A stretch of 64,000 bases of DNA from Polytrichum commune (taxonomy: Eukaryota > Streptophyta > Polytrichopsida > Polytrichales > Polytrichaceae), in NCBI GenBank assembly GCA_950295325.1, contig OX485806.1:44015169-44079168 (forward strand), read 5' to 3'. Every line of letters begins with the position of its first letter. Within the stretch, counting starts at the first letter, position 1. Below, one piece after another: positions 34,891 to 46,065 of this stretch. The notes under the pieces are model-generated. The model ran no database searches, was not told the origin of the DNA, and worked only from the letters and a program-made list of their open reading frames with translations. A program made the position numbers and the translations under genes.

Positions 34891-36046
34891 AACCTCCATG
34901 ACGACGGCGTTGTTGTCTTTGCACACGTCGTTGATCCTGATGTCTCTAGATCCATTCACAACTGGGTACATACAGAGAACTTCTACATTGCCAAAGACTG
35001 GTTTCGCATGAACGACCTCGATCTCCAATCGTCCACTAATCCTTCCGAGTTGGTTATTCCTTTCTAGCCTTATCATTTTTTAATCTTACATTTTTTTTTC
35101 CTTTCAGTCTTATATTCCTAATTCTACCGTTCGCATTTCTTACAGACTCGCAAGTTCTTCATCAAGGTGAATGTCAGTAATGAATCTGTTTTAAATGTTT
35201 GGACCTCGGACTTCGAAGACATAGGTTACAATCTCAAGAGAGATGGTTGGCTCAATAGCTTCGCCGATGCGAAGAACCAGTCGATGAGGGAAGACGGGGT
35301 GCCTTAGAGAGGTGCTCGTGAAAAACGCCCCGAGTTCTTCTCCATCATTTTCTCCGCCCTCACGGACAACGACGACATTATCATGTATTGGCAATGTGGC
35401 GTTGGTTAGTTTTTCATCTCTTTGTTTTTTAATGTTTTGCTTTCTTTTATACTTGTTTCATTTCCCATTCATTCTTTTATGCTCGCCTTCTCGCATTTCG
35501 TTGTTCTAGGAGGTTCCGTCATTGCATTCCGATCCATCAACGCCAAATTGTGGCGCTTGAGTCGGACATCGACATCTCCAAGTCCATCATCCTTCCCATG
35601 CGTAAGCCTGAACAATAATACATTTATCAACATGTTGCCCCACAACGAGGGTCGGTTTTTGCTCTTCCTCCCTGGAAAATAGCGAATCACAATTTCGATT
35701 TGTTGTGTGCATAAGTTTGTTCTTGGCTTCTAACTTGCTTGCTTGCATTTCTATCTTTTTGGATCGGAATTTTTGACTTGTGCTCATTTTGTTTGTTTTT
35801 TCGTCCTATATGTGCAGAGTTCAAAATGAGAGCCCCATTCGTGTCCTTAATTCGGACATGTTTGCAACCCCTTCGACGACGCTCGAGCTCCCTTTGTATG
35901 CCGCTGACCTTGCCCATCTTTTGGTCAAAGCACCGTCCCCTCCTCCTGGTGGTACCCGCCCTTTCAACAAGGTAGTATTGGATTTCCTAGACATAAAGGC
36001 CGAGCAGGGCGAGGATAGTGATAGACATGGTACTCCAAGTTGTTGA
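34891..36046 (+). pseudogene. ParB-methyltransferase gene, copy A, methyltransferase-like C-terminal exons
   Basis: Exons 34891-35052 (continuing NLHDDGVVVFAHV), 35146-35404, 35510 to about 35707 and 35819-36046. The second has a TAG at 35305-35307 where copies B and C have Trp (PWRGxREK). The cofactor-site strand reads MYWQCGVG followed in the next exon by GSVIAFRS, keeping the G-x-G. A base lost near 35530 shifts the frame in the third exon. The last exon is open (RVQNESPIRVLNSDMF...) and ends with TGA at 36044-36046. Splice borders are conserved in copies B and C. Confidence 0.6.
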
Positions 36047-36169
36047 CTACGCCTCGTGCATTTGGAACCTCAATATCATGTGTATTGTTTATGTTTAAGT
36101 TTTCTATAAATTCATTTGTTGAATTTCCATGTATCTTTTGCAAACCCCATTCAATTTCTTCTTCATCTT

Positions 36170-36459
36170 ATGTTGTTGTTTGATTTCATTTGTTGACGTC
36201 AGCCCTAATTTTCCCTTAATTTTACAACCTAAGAACTACACTACTTGGACCTTGATAACAAATACATTCTTCCACACCTTCACAATCGAATTAGATTGTG
36301 TTAAAAAATCCACGGGAATGGGGTACCTTTTCAACAAATTGAATATAAAGTATCTCCAAAATCCACGGTCATAGGCACTCTTTCTATGAAAATTGCCCAC
36401 CAAACTTCGAATTTTCCGCTCTCCACTCTCCACTCTATGCTCACACTACTAAGTTTCCC
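36170..36459 (-). repeat. Right terminal inverted repeat of copy A
   Basis: On the minus strand it starts GGGAAACTTAGTAGTGTGAG and continues through GGAGAGTGGAGAGCGGAAAA. The whole region of about 290 bp matches, in inverted orientation, the left end of copy C (40684-40960), including GACGTCAGCCCTA. The next base, 36460, already belongs to the coding exon of copy D, which fixes the element end at 36459 or so. Long inverted ends fit a MULE. Confidence 0.75.
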
Positions 36460-36605
36460 CGCGACTTGGCAAGAGGTTTTAACCGAACCCGGTGAATCAC
36501 AGAATTAGAGTCGTCTTTTTGCGATCTCCGAATCAAGAACTCAGTCTCTTCTGGATTGCACTCATCAAGAGGTCGCAAAGAGTTGGTTGCAACTGGTCCA
36601 TCATT
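36460..36605 (-). pseudogene. ParB-methyltransferase gene, copy D, exon 3 truncated by copy A
   Basis: Minus-strand exon beginning at 36605 after a TAG acceptor. It encodes NDGPVATNSLRPLDECNPEE...IHRVRLKPLAKSR, the lead-in to the ParB-like domain, without stops. It ends abruptly at the Arg codon of KSR where the terminal repeat of copy A starts. In copy C the same codons continue RFSLLLCCLRC. The rest of D would lie to the left of copy A, outside the window. Confidence 0.7.
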
Positions 36606-36753
36606 CTACAAAGGTAACCATAAAAAATTTGGTAGTGCCAAAATTATTGAAAGTACAATGAAAGCGAGGCGATGTTTGAAAGACGACGAAAAAAAAACCA
36701 ATAAATGAAACATGTGTTGCCACAATAATTGAGGAAATGGCTTATAATCGTAC

Positions 36754-36831
36754 CAGAGGAACCTCCGATTGAACATTATGGTCCTTCATTGAAGGATCCA
36801 CTGATAGAATGAGTACCATGGATTGTGATTC
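36754..36831 (-). pseudogene. ParB-methyltransferase gene, copy D, small exon 2
   Basis: A 78-bp exon on the minus strand with AG acceptor (36832-36833) and GT donor (36753), open in the frame SQSMVLILSVDPSMKDHNVQ. It matches the small exon of copies A and C. It is followed upstream by the intron 1 array of copy D. Confidence 0.65.
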
Positions 36832-38151
36832 CTACACAAATGCATGACAACCTTGAAGTCGTAATCTGGTCCTAATGTCCTACCCCGTGACTATGAAACA
36901 TACATGCCTCACAACCTTAAGCTCCAAATCTGGTCCCTATGATCCTACCCCATGACCTTCTCGGATCCGAGAGGGTCCAAGTCTAGCCCATTTACAACTA
37001 GGCCGAACTAGTCTAAGCAAGTTAATTCTATCTACACATACATGCCTCACAACATTCCAATCAAAATCTGGTCATTATGATCCACCCCATGACCCTCTCG
37101 GATCCGAAAGGGTCCTATTCTAGCCCATACGCAACCAAACTGAACTAGTCTACACAAGTCAACCCTATCTACACATACATGCCACACAACATTGAGCTCA
37201 GAATTTGGTACTTATGGCCGACTCGAAACAACTAAGCCGAACAAGTCCACACAAGAAATATCTACCTACACATACATACCTCACAATATTCCACTCCAAA
37301 TCTGGTCCTTAGGAACCTACTCCATGACCCTCTCGAATCCGAGAAGGTCCTATTCCACCCCATACATAACTAATTTGAACCAGTACACACAAGAAATATC
37401 TACTTAAACATACATGCCTCACAACATTCCAATCAAAATCTGGTCCTTATGATCCTACACCATGACCCTCTCGGATCCGAGAGGGTCTAAGTCTAGCCCA
37501 TTAACAACTAGGCCGAACCACTCTAAACAAGAATTCTATGTACACATACATGCCTCTCAACATTCCACTCGAAATCTGGTCCTTATGATCCTACCCCATG
37601 ACCCTCTCTGATCCGAGAGGGTCCAATTCTAGCCCATTTCCAAATAGGCCAAACTAGTTTTAACAAGTCAACTCTATGTACACATACATGCCTCTCAACA
37701 TTCCACTCAAAATCTGGTCCTTATGATCCTACTACATGACCCTCTCGGATCGGAGAGGGTCCTATTCTAGCCCATTTACAACTACGCCGAACTAGTCTAA
37801 ACTAGTCAACTCTATCTTCACAAAGATGACACACAACATTAAGCTCCAAATCTGGTCCCTTGGCCGATTCGAAACAATCAACTCCAACTAGTCCACACAA
37901 GAAATATCTACCTACACATACATACCTCACAATATTCCACTCCAAATTTGGTCCTTATGAGCCTACTCCATGACCCTCTCGGATCCGAGAGGGTCTTAAT
38001 CCAGTCCATACATAACTAATTTGAACCAGTACACACAAGAAATATCTACCTAAACATACATGCCTCACAACATTCCAATCCAAATCTGGTCATTATGATC
38101 CTACCCCATGACGCTCTCGGATCCGAGAGGTTCCTGTTCTAGTGTGAGCCC

Positions 38152-38705
38152 AATACAGTGCCCACAAATATTTTTAAGCTTAGAATTCATTAAGAGTTGG
38201 CAATTGAGTTTTCATTGCTTATGTTGAAAACATAAACAGAGTGAGGATTGGATTGTATTGCAATTTAAGACGTAGGCTAGTGATTAGGAGTTTTATGGTT
38301 AGGAAGTAGGGTAGGGATTAGTTAAGGAGGTGCTGGGATTAAATTGGCCGTATTAGGATCAGCAGAGTTTAAATTAGGGAGAGGTCACTAGACCCCTAGT
38401 ATTTTCCGGAAGTTGGGTCTGTTTCCGGCGGTTGGGTCCTCGGGAGCCTCTGGTTCAAGGGAGACAGTCGAAGTAAGGCGGCGAAGGCTGGTGGTAGCGG
38501 TATGTGATGGAGGGTTGCAAAGAGGGCACTGGCTGCGGCATTGGGTGAGGGAAGTGAGAGGACAGCTGAAAGAAGATGACCCAGGCAAGGGGACGAGTAA
38601 CTGGCGTGCCTGAATAGAATTTTAGGGAATGAGGTTGGGAAGGCTGGAGCTGCACCAAGCATTTAGCCAACCAGTAGATGGAACTGCAAGGGGGAGGAAG
38701 CCATA
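38152..38705 (+). mobile_element. LTR-like fragment in the array of copy D
   Basis: A non-array sequence starting TGTGAGCCCAATACAG, similar to the LTR start at 3792. It ends near CTCTACCTTA without CA and without a clean target duplication, and the array resumes in a different phase. Short ORFs in it are not supported as genes. Probably a truncated LTR. Confidence 0.5.
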
Positions 38706-39155
38706 AATCTCTACCTTAGGGTCCTATTCTAGCCCATACATAACTAAGCCGAGCCAGTACACACAAGAAATTTCGACTTAAACATACATGCCTCACAACA
38801 TTCCAATCAAAATCTGGTCATTATGATCCTACCCCATGACCCTCTCGGATCCGAAAGGGTCCAAGTCTAGCCCATTTACAACTAGGCCGAACTAGTCTAA
38901 ACAAGTAAACTCTATCTACACATACATGCCTCACAACATTCCAATCTAAATCTGGTCATTATGATCCTACCCCATGACCCTCTTGGATCCGAAAGGGTCC
39001 TATTCTAGCCCATACGCAACTAAGCCGAACTAATCTACACAAGTGAACCCTATCTACACATACATGCTTCACAACATTGAGCCCAAAATTTGGTCCTTAT
39101 GGCGGACTCAAAACAATCAAGCCGAACAAGTCCACACAAGAAATATCTACCTACA

Positions 39156-39413
39156 GATCACTATATTCGTTAATTTGGGATTTTTTCGGCATTTTGAGAC
39201 AGTTACAAATATAAGAACATGGATAAAATCACACATATATTGGAGAATGTTGTAAGATGCAAATACTTTGAAGCGGGTGTTCATATCAAGAACCCAATTA
39301 AGAACTCATATCAAGATGGTTTAGGTAGGACAAACCAAACATTAGACCATGTTGTTGTGGTCCATATATTAATTTGAGACAAGATAAAGTCTCAAATTAA
39401 CGAATATAGTGAT
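39156..39413. mobile_element. MITE of about 258 bp in the array of copy D
   Basis: Inverted ends ATCACTATATTCGTTAATTT plus a few more bases (21-24 bp match) bound a 258-bp AT-rich sequence with no coding capacity. It is flanked by TACA at 39152-39155 and 39414-39417, and removal restores the array unit TACACATACATACC. Next to the right end is a second small inverted repeat TTTGAGAC/GTCTCAAA. The size, ends and TA-containing duplication fit a miniature inverted-repeat transposable element, possibly Tc1/mariner-like. Confidence 0.75.
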
Positions 39414-40683
39414 TACACATACATACCTCACAATATTCCACTCCAAATCTGGTCCTTATGAGCCTACTCCATGATCCTCTCGGATCCGAGAGGGTCCTAT
39501 TCCAGCCCATACATAAGTAATTTGAACGAGTACACACAAGAAATATCTACTTAAACATACATGCCTCACAACATTCCAATCAAAATCTGGTCCTTATGAT
39601 CCTACCGCATGACCCTCTCAGATTCGAGAGGGTCCAAGTCTAGCCCATTAACAATTAGGGCAAACTAATCTAAACAAGTCAACTCTATCTACACAAAGAT
39701 GACTCCCAACATTAAGCTCCAAATGTGGTCCGAAACAACTAAGCCGAACAAGTCCACACTAGAAATATCTACCTACACATACATACCTCACAATATTCCA
39801 CTCCAAATCAGGTCCTTATGAGCCTACTCCATGACCCTCTCAGATCTAAGATGGTCCTATTCCAGCCCATACATAACTAATTTGAACCCGTACACACAAG
39901 AAATATCTACTTAGAAATACATGCCTCACAACATTCCAATCAAAATCTGGTCATTATGATCCTACCCCATGACCTTCTCGAATCCGAAAGGGTCCAAGTC
40001 TAGCCCATTTACAACTAGGCCGAACTAGTTTTAACAAGTTAACTTTTTGTACACATACATGCCTCTCAACATTCCACTCGAAATATGGTCCTTATGATCC
40101 TACCCCATGACCCTCTCGGATCCGAGACGGTCCAAGTCTAGCCCATTTCCAACTAGTCCGATCTAGTCTAAACAAATCAACTCTATGTACACAAATATGA
40201 CTTTCAACATTCCACTCAAAATCTGGTCCTAATGATCCTACCCCATGACCCTCTCGGATCCGAGAGGGTCCTATTCTAGCCCATACGCAACTAAGCCGAA
40301 CTAGTCTACACAAGTCAACCCTATCTTCACGTACATACCTCACAACATTGAGCCCAAAATTTGGTCCTTATGGCCGACTTGAAACAACTAAGCCGAACAA
40401 GTCCACACAAGAAATATCTACCTACACATACATACCTCACAATATTCCACTCCAAATTTGGTCCTTATGAGCCTACTCCATGACCCTCTCGGATCCAAGA
40501 GGGTCCTATTCCAGCCCATACATAATTAATTTGAACGAGTACACACAAGAAATATCTACTTAAACATACATGCCTCACAACATTCCAATCAAAATCTGGT
40601 CATTATGATCCTACCCCATGACCCTCTAGGGTCCGAAAGGGTCCAAGTCTAGCCCATGAACAACTAGGCCGAACTAGTCTACA

Positions 40684-40960
40684 GGGAAACTTAGTAGTGT
40701 GAGCGTAGCGCGGAGATTGGAGAGCGGAAAAATTGGACTTTGTTGGATAATTTTAGGACAAGCACTGCCTATTTCCGTGGAATCTTTAGATAGTTTGAAT
40801 TCAATTTGTTGGAAAGGCAACCCCATTCCCGTGGAGATAATAACCCAACCTAGTTCGAGGAACAACTGGAACCTAAAGGCGTGGAGGAATGTATTTGTTA
40901 TCAAAGATCTTATAGTCTAGGTTTCAAATGGTTTCATATTAAAATAGGGCTGACGTCAGC
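40684..40960 (+). repeat. Left terminal inverted repeat of copy C
   Basis: Starts GGGAAACTTAGTAGTGTGAG and then GGAGATTGGAGAGCGGAAAA. It runs about 280 bp, matching the inverted right end of copy A, and ends near GGGCTGACGTCAGC. Same end sequence also at 59881. Confidence 0.8.
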
Positions 40961-41533
40961 AATTGAAATTGAACAACAACATAAGAATCCACCTTTGCGA
41001 GGTAGGCCTAACACAAAATCAAAAGACCCTACCATTCCGAATATTCACAACCGTTGATTTATTTTGTTTTTATCATGTGTGAAGACTCGCATGAATAGAA
41101 ATCCATTGAAATAGCATTTGATTGAGGGCCTGGTCACATATTGGTTCACACTACACTTGAAAATCCGTGACCACACTACATATTTTTGGAGGTGTATTGG
41201 GACGGCCTTTGGACACCTTCTGGTGGGCTCTCACAATGTCATGGTCACGGGTCTTGGCTCGTGTGTGAAGTAGCCCTTAAATGTACTTAAGTGTTCTTAA
41301 ATGATTTCGTCCAAAGTGATACATTGCCCCAAGTAGCTACAGTACTCTTTCCAATAACTCTTAGATGTCCAGAATTCCCATACACAAAATATTTGATTGG
41401 CCGAGATAATGTAGGTGAAGTTAGGTGCCAAAGTCAAGACTTACAAAAATGTGTATCCAGTTCAATTTGCTACAAATAGTTTACTCCAAAAAAAAAATGT
41501 GCGCAAAAAAATCCGTTTGGCTCCTCCACATGT

Positions 41534-42037
41534 CTACACCCTATCGGCCGGGCATGTCCAATACGGTGCACCTGGATGAAAGCTCATGTCATAGAATTCC
41601 ACCGCACATAATGACATCTCCAATTCATCCCGTAGCCTAGATAATCTCCACAATGACAAATCCCCCAAGTGCGACATAAGAATCCTCCGCGAAATCCGTG
41701 AGCTGACGTGGCGGCTATGTGAGAACCACATCAAGTTCTGTTGAATTTGAGTGATGAGGTTATGTTCACGTGGCAAACAAACCCTTATGACAGAATTGGG
41801 ACCCATCGCGTATTCATATTGAGCCAAATGAAGAGCATTGTACTCTGTACTTCTATCCACAATTGTTTTCCATGCTTTGCAAAATAACCTCAAACTGTGG
41901 ATTAGCAACAAACGGAATTGGGTGTCCAATGCCGTCTCTGCATCCATATCCACCTTTGCGGCACCCACCAACAAGTTTAGAACCAAGACTGTCAATTGTA
42001 CATCTAGGTCCAGATACATTACAAGTGGCTCCATCAC
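41534..42037 (-). CDS. Hypothetical ORF in the 3' flank of copy C, possible captured gene fragment
   Basis: An open frame of 167 codons with well-mixed composition, unlike the surrounding AT-rich or repetitive DNA. It has no counterpart in the 3' flank of copy A, which is only about 410 bp in total. The stretch RLFCKAWKTIVDRSTEY faintly recalls the end of F-box domains (C-K-x-W), but the conserved leading Leu-Pro part is absent. MULE elements often capture host gene pieces, which would fit. The assignment is weak. Confidence 0.3.
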   Translation of the reverse strand: MMEPLVMYLDLDVQLTVLVLNLLVGAAKVDMDAETALDTQFRLLLIHSLRLFCKAWKTIVDRSTEYNALHLAQYEYAMGPNSVIRVCLPREHNLITQIQQNLMWFSHSRHVSSRISRRILMSHLGDLSLWRLSRLRDELEMSLCAVEFYDMSFHPGAPYWTCPADRV

Positions 42038-42149
42038 ATGGGATTGGCGCGATCTTCCCCAACCTGATGCGCCAACCCCAACCAGCTAGAAAATTAGACA
42101 CATCCAAAACACCCAAAATTCATCTTATGCATCAAACCCAAGAATCTTG

Positions 42150-42385
42150 CCTACCCTCCACCCTCTCGGATCCAAGAGATTAAACCCAAATACAAAATTT
42201 CATCTTATGCATCAAACCCAAAAATATGGCCTACCCTCCACCCTCTCGGATCCAAGAGACCAAACCCAAACACAAAATTTCATCTTATGCATCAAACCCA
42301 AGAATCTTGCCTACCCTCCACCCTCTCGGATCCAAGAGACTAAACCCAAACACAAAATTTCATCTTATGCATCAAACCCAAGAAT
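42150..42385 (+). repeat. Short palindrome repeat in the 3' flank of copy C
   Basis: Three to four units of about 70 bp with CCACCCTCTCGGATCCAAGA and AAATTTCATCTTATGCATCA. The left arm of the common palindrome is intact but the right arm is broken (GGATCCAAGAG), so it is a decayed relative of the main arrays. Confidence 0.75.
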
Positions 42386-42479
42386 TTGGCCTACAAAAAC
42401 ATGGACAAAAATTCAAATTGGGCAGAGTTCGAACACTCACCAGAATGCAGTAGGAGAATGCAATGAAAACTTGCATTTG

Positions 42480-43290
42480 TTTTGAAGCGCATGTGCTTGG
42501 AAGTCCTCCATTGCACAAGTAGATCACTTAGTGCATTTTAAAAACGACGTGCGGCATAATATAAAGAGGATTAAAATCATTTGAAATAAAAATTATAAAG
42601 GGATTCCAAATAATGAAGGGGCCATTAAATGTAGACAATCCCATTATAAGTAAGTTAGATGGACATAAAATGTGGGCCATCATAATTTTATAAAATTAAT
42701 ATAGGGGCTGAAGATAAGGATCCTAGAAGGTATGTTTAGTATGGTATGTAAATGGGTTTAGGATTCACGGGGATGGATGATAATTGGGATTTCCGTTTGT
42801 CCAAAATTACTTCAAAGGAATATAGAGTACAAAAAATTGTAGTGACTTGGACAATATAGGTAATGGAAGGGTGCAAAGAAATGGGCCATTTCTTAAATTT
42901 AAGTAATTATAGGGAGGCTTTAATTCAACCCTTGAGGGTAAATAGCCCCAAAACAAAAAAACCCCAGCCGCACGTGGTGCACAAAAATGCCTTAGACTGA
43001 TCTACCCGTGCTCCATTGTGGAAAGGGTGGACGGGGATGTGACCATCATTGGTATGATATTCGATTTGAGTGCATTACATTAGTATGGAAAATCCTAACT
43101 TGATTAAGGGATCCTAGCTAGTACACCATATAATGAAGGGGGATGCAATATTTATCATTATACCCACATGCAAAAATCTAGTTCATACCCCCAACCCATG
43201 GACACTTGCCGAGAGAGACAAATTCCAGTCCAAAAACAAACGAGTTAAAAAAAACAACCAAGTAGTTGAACCTATTATCACATAATAGCC
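42480..43290. other. AT-rich 3' flank of copy C, nothing recognised
   Basis: No open frame of note, no repeat and no terminal sequence was seen. It separates the short repeat block from the array at 43300-44625. Confidence 0.4.
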
Positions 43291-43299
43291 CTAATCTGG

Positions 43300-44625
43300 T
43301 CCTACATTCCTAGCCTAAGACCCTCTCGGTTCCGAGAGGGTCAAATTCCAGCCAAAATACAAACTAGTTGAACCTACCAACTTAATAGTTGAAACTATCC
43401 ACACAACCACACATCCAAGCTTTCAAACTGAAATTGCAAAATCTGATCCTACATTTGTAGCCTAAGACCACCTTGGTTCTGAGAGGGTCAAATTCCAGCC
43501 AAAAAACAAACTAGTAGAGCCTCTCAACCAACTAGTTGAACCTAAGTACACATAGAAACTTTCAACCTTCAAATACAAAATATGGTCCTACATTACTAGT
43601 CTAAGACCCTCTCGGTTCCGAGTGGGTCAAATTCCAGCCAAAAAACAAACTAGTAGAACCTATCAACCAACTAGTTGAACCTAAGTACACATAAAAACTT
43701 TCAACCTTCAAATACAAAATCTAGTCCTACATTACTAGAACCCAAAAACAAACTAGTTGAACATATCAACCAACTAGTTGAAACTATCCACAAATGCAAG
43801 CTTTCAAACTGAAATTGCAAAATCTGGTCCTACATTCCTAGCCTAAGACCAAAAAGGAGCCATTTGAACCTATCAACCAACTAGTTCAACCTATGTACAC
43901 ATACAAGCTTCCAACCTTAAAGTGCAAAATCTGGTCCTTCAATACTACAGTAAGACCCTCTTGGTTCCAAGAGGGTCAAATTCCAGCTCAAATACAAACC
44001 ACTTGAACCCAAAATCAAACTAGTTGAACCCACCAACCAAGTAGTTGAAACTATCCACACATATAAGATTTCAAACTGAAATTGCAAAATCTGGTCCTAC
44101 ATTACGTGTCTCAGACCCTCTCGGAACCGAGAGGGTCAAATTCCAACACAAAAACTAACCAGTTGAACCAATCAAACAACTAGTTCAACCAATGAAATTC
44201 TAGCCCAAAAATAGACCAGTTGAACCTAACAACCAACTAGTTGAACCTATTTACACAAACAAGCTAAAAACCTTGAAGGTCAAAATCTGGTCCTTCAATA
44301 CTACATTAAGACCCTTTGGGTTCCGAGAGGGTGTAATTCTAGCCACCAAACAAAATAGTTGAACCTATCCACACAAACAAGCTACCAACCGTTAACTACA
44401 AAATCTGGTTCTATATTCCTACACTAAGACCCTCTCGGTTCCGAGAGGGTGAAATTCCAGCCCAAAAACAAACCAGTTGGACCTATATACACATAGATGC
44501 TTTCAACCTTGAAGTGGAAAATGTTGTTCGTCGATACTAAACTACTATCCTGTCGGTTCCGAGAGGGTGAAATTCCAGTCCACATACAAAATAGTTCATT
44601 CAATGAACAAACTAGTTAAAGGAGT
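43300..44625 (-). repeat. Two-box tandem array in the 3' flank of copy C
   Basis: About nine units with CCCTCTCGGTTCCGAGAGGG or CGGAACCG centre variants (stem kept, centre changed from GATC) and GGACCAGATTTTG on the minus strand. Typical filler is CAACTAGTTGAACC. Unlike the other arrays it lies downstream of the gene, between the last exon (44722) and the element end. Confidence 0.85.
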
Positions 44626-44721
44626 TCAATAGGGCACATGGAAAGTCAACAAATGAACTTATGAAAAACTAGAACATAAACAATACATATGAGATGGAGG
44701 TTCCAAACGCACGAGGCGTAG

Positions 44722-46065
44722 TCAACAACTTGGGCTACCATGTATATTTCTATTCTTACCTTGCTCTGCCTCTATGTCTAGGAAATCCGATACTAGTTTG
44801 TTGAAAGGATGGGTACGACCAGGAGGTGGGGACGGTGCCTCCGCCAAAAGGTGGGCAAGGTCTGCGGCATAGTAAGGGAACTCGAATGTCGTCGAAAGGG
44901 TTGCAAACATGTCCGCATTAAGGACACGAATCGGGCTCTCATTTTGAACTCTGCACATATAGGAAGAGGAAACAACAAACATGAGCACAAGCCAAAAATT
45001 CCAATATGAGAAGATAGAAATGCAAGCAAGCAAGTTAGAAGCCAAGAACAAACTTACGCACAGAGCAAATCGAAATTGCGCTTCGTCATCTTCCGAGGAG
45101 GAGAAGCAAAAACTGATCCTTGTTGTGGGGCACCATGATGTGAAGTGTGTTCTTGCGCATGGGGAGTAGGATGGACTTGAAGATGTCGATGTCCGACTCA
45201 AACGCCACAATATGTTGTTGAATGGAGCGGCATGCAATGACGGAACCTCCTAGAAGCTTGAAATACAAGAAGGTGAGCATAAAGAAATGAATGGGAAATG
45301 AAACAAGTATAAAAAAAAGCAAAATATTAAACAACAAAGAGAAGAAAAACAAAGAGATGAAGAACCAACCAATGCCACATTGCCAATCCATGATAATCTC
45401 GTCCTTGTCTATGAGAGCAGAGAAAATGATGGAGGAGAACTCGGGGCGTTTTTCACGAGCACCCCTCCAAGGTATCCCGTCTTCCCTCATCGATTGGTTT
45501 TTTGCATCGGCAAAGCTGTTGAGCCAACCATCTCTCTTGAGATTGTCACCCATGTTTTCAAAGTCCGAGGTCCGGACATTCAAAACAGATTCATTACGGA
45601 CAAACATCGTAATGAAGAACTTGCGAGTCTGCAAGAAATGTGAAGGGTAGAATTAGGAATAAAAAAATGTAACGGAAAAAAAGACAATAATAAAGAAAGA
45701 TGAGGTTAGAAAGCAATTACCAACTCAGAAATATTAGTGGGCGATTAGAGATCGAGGTCATTCATGCCAAATCAATCTTCGGCAATGTAAAAGTCCTCTG
45801 TATGTGCCCAGTTGTGAATTGATCTAGATACATCCGGATCAGCAACGTGTGCAAACACAAGAACGCCGTCGTCATGGAGGTTGGCGCTTGCGAAGGCAAA
45901 CAGAACCTCAAAGTACGTGGAAGAACGTTTGTTCCAATGAGGAACATCCGACGATGATGACGAGATTTTTGGCACACGGAGGTTCTCCGACACATCTGCA
46001 AATAGTAAATCAAGCCCTGTGTGAACCTTAGGCTTTGTATTCGGACGAGTACGACCCGCTCCAAC
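44722..46065 (-). pseudogene. ParB-methyltransferase gene, copy C, methyltransferase-like domain and C-terminus
   Basis: Exons 46065-45721, 45628-45370, 45249-45058 and 44950-44722 (descending). Motifs in order: DLLFADVSENLRVP at the DPPY position, HWNKRSSTYFEVLFAFAS, DDGVLVFAHV, IPWRGAREKRPEF, then IIMDWQCGIG followed after the intron by GSVIACRSIQQHIVAFESD. This copy keeps the full G-x-G of the S-adenosylmethionine site and an acidic residue at the end of the second strand, but not the catalytic DPPY. TGA and TAA stops occur near 45771 and 45745; otherwise long stretches are open. The last exon ends with TGA at 44722-44724. Confidence 0.6.

Larger units (their letters stand above)
36850..40683 (-). 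repeat. Intron-1 two-box tandem array of copy D
   Basis: About two dozen units of about 136-140 bp (palindromes start for example at 37093, 37466 and 37602). On the minus strand each has GGACCAGATTTTGATTGGAA-type box 2 and, upstream of it, CCCTCTCGGATCCGAGAGGG. Between the boxes the sequence (ATGTATGTGTAGATAGAGTTGACTTG and similar) differs from copy A units. The array is interrupted by an LTR-like piece (38152-38705) and a MITE (39156-39413), and ends where copy C begins. Confidence 0.9.

Noticed and set aside
10045-36046. Many in-frame stops in the ParB-methyltransferase copies are TAG, suggesting a recoded TAG codon
   Set aside because: TAA and TGA stops also occur (for example 46985-46987 TAA and near 46638 TGA in copy C), frameshifts are present, and the residues replaced vary (Glu, Trp, Lys). 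Simple decay explains it.
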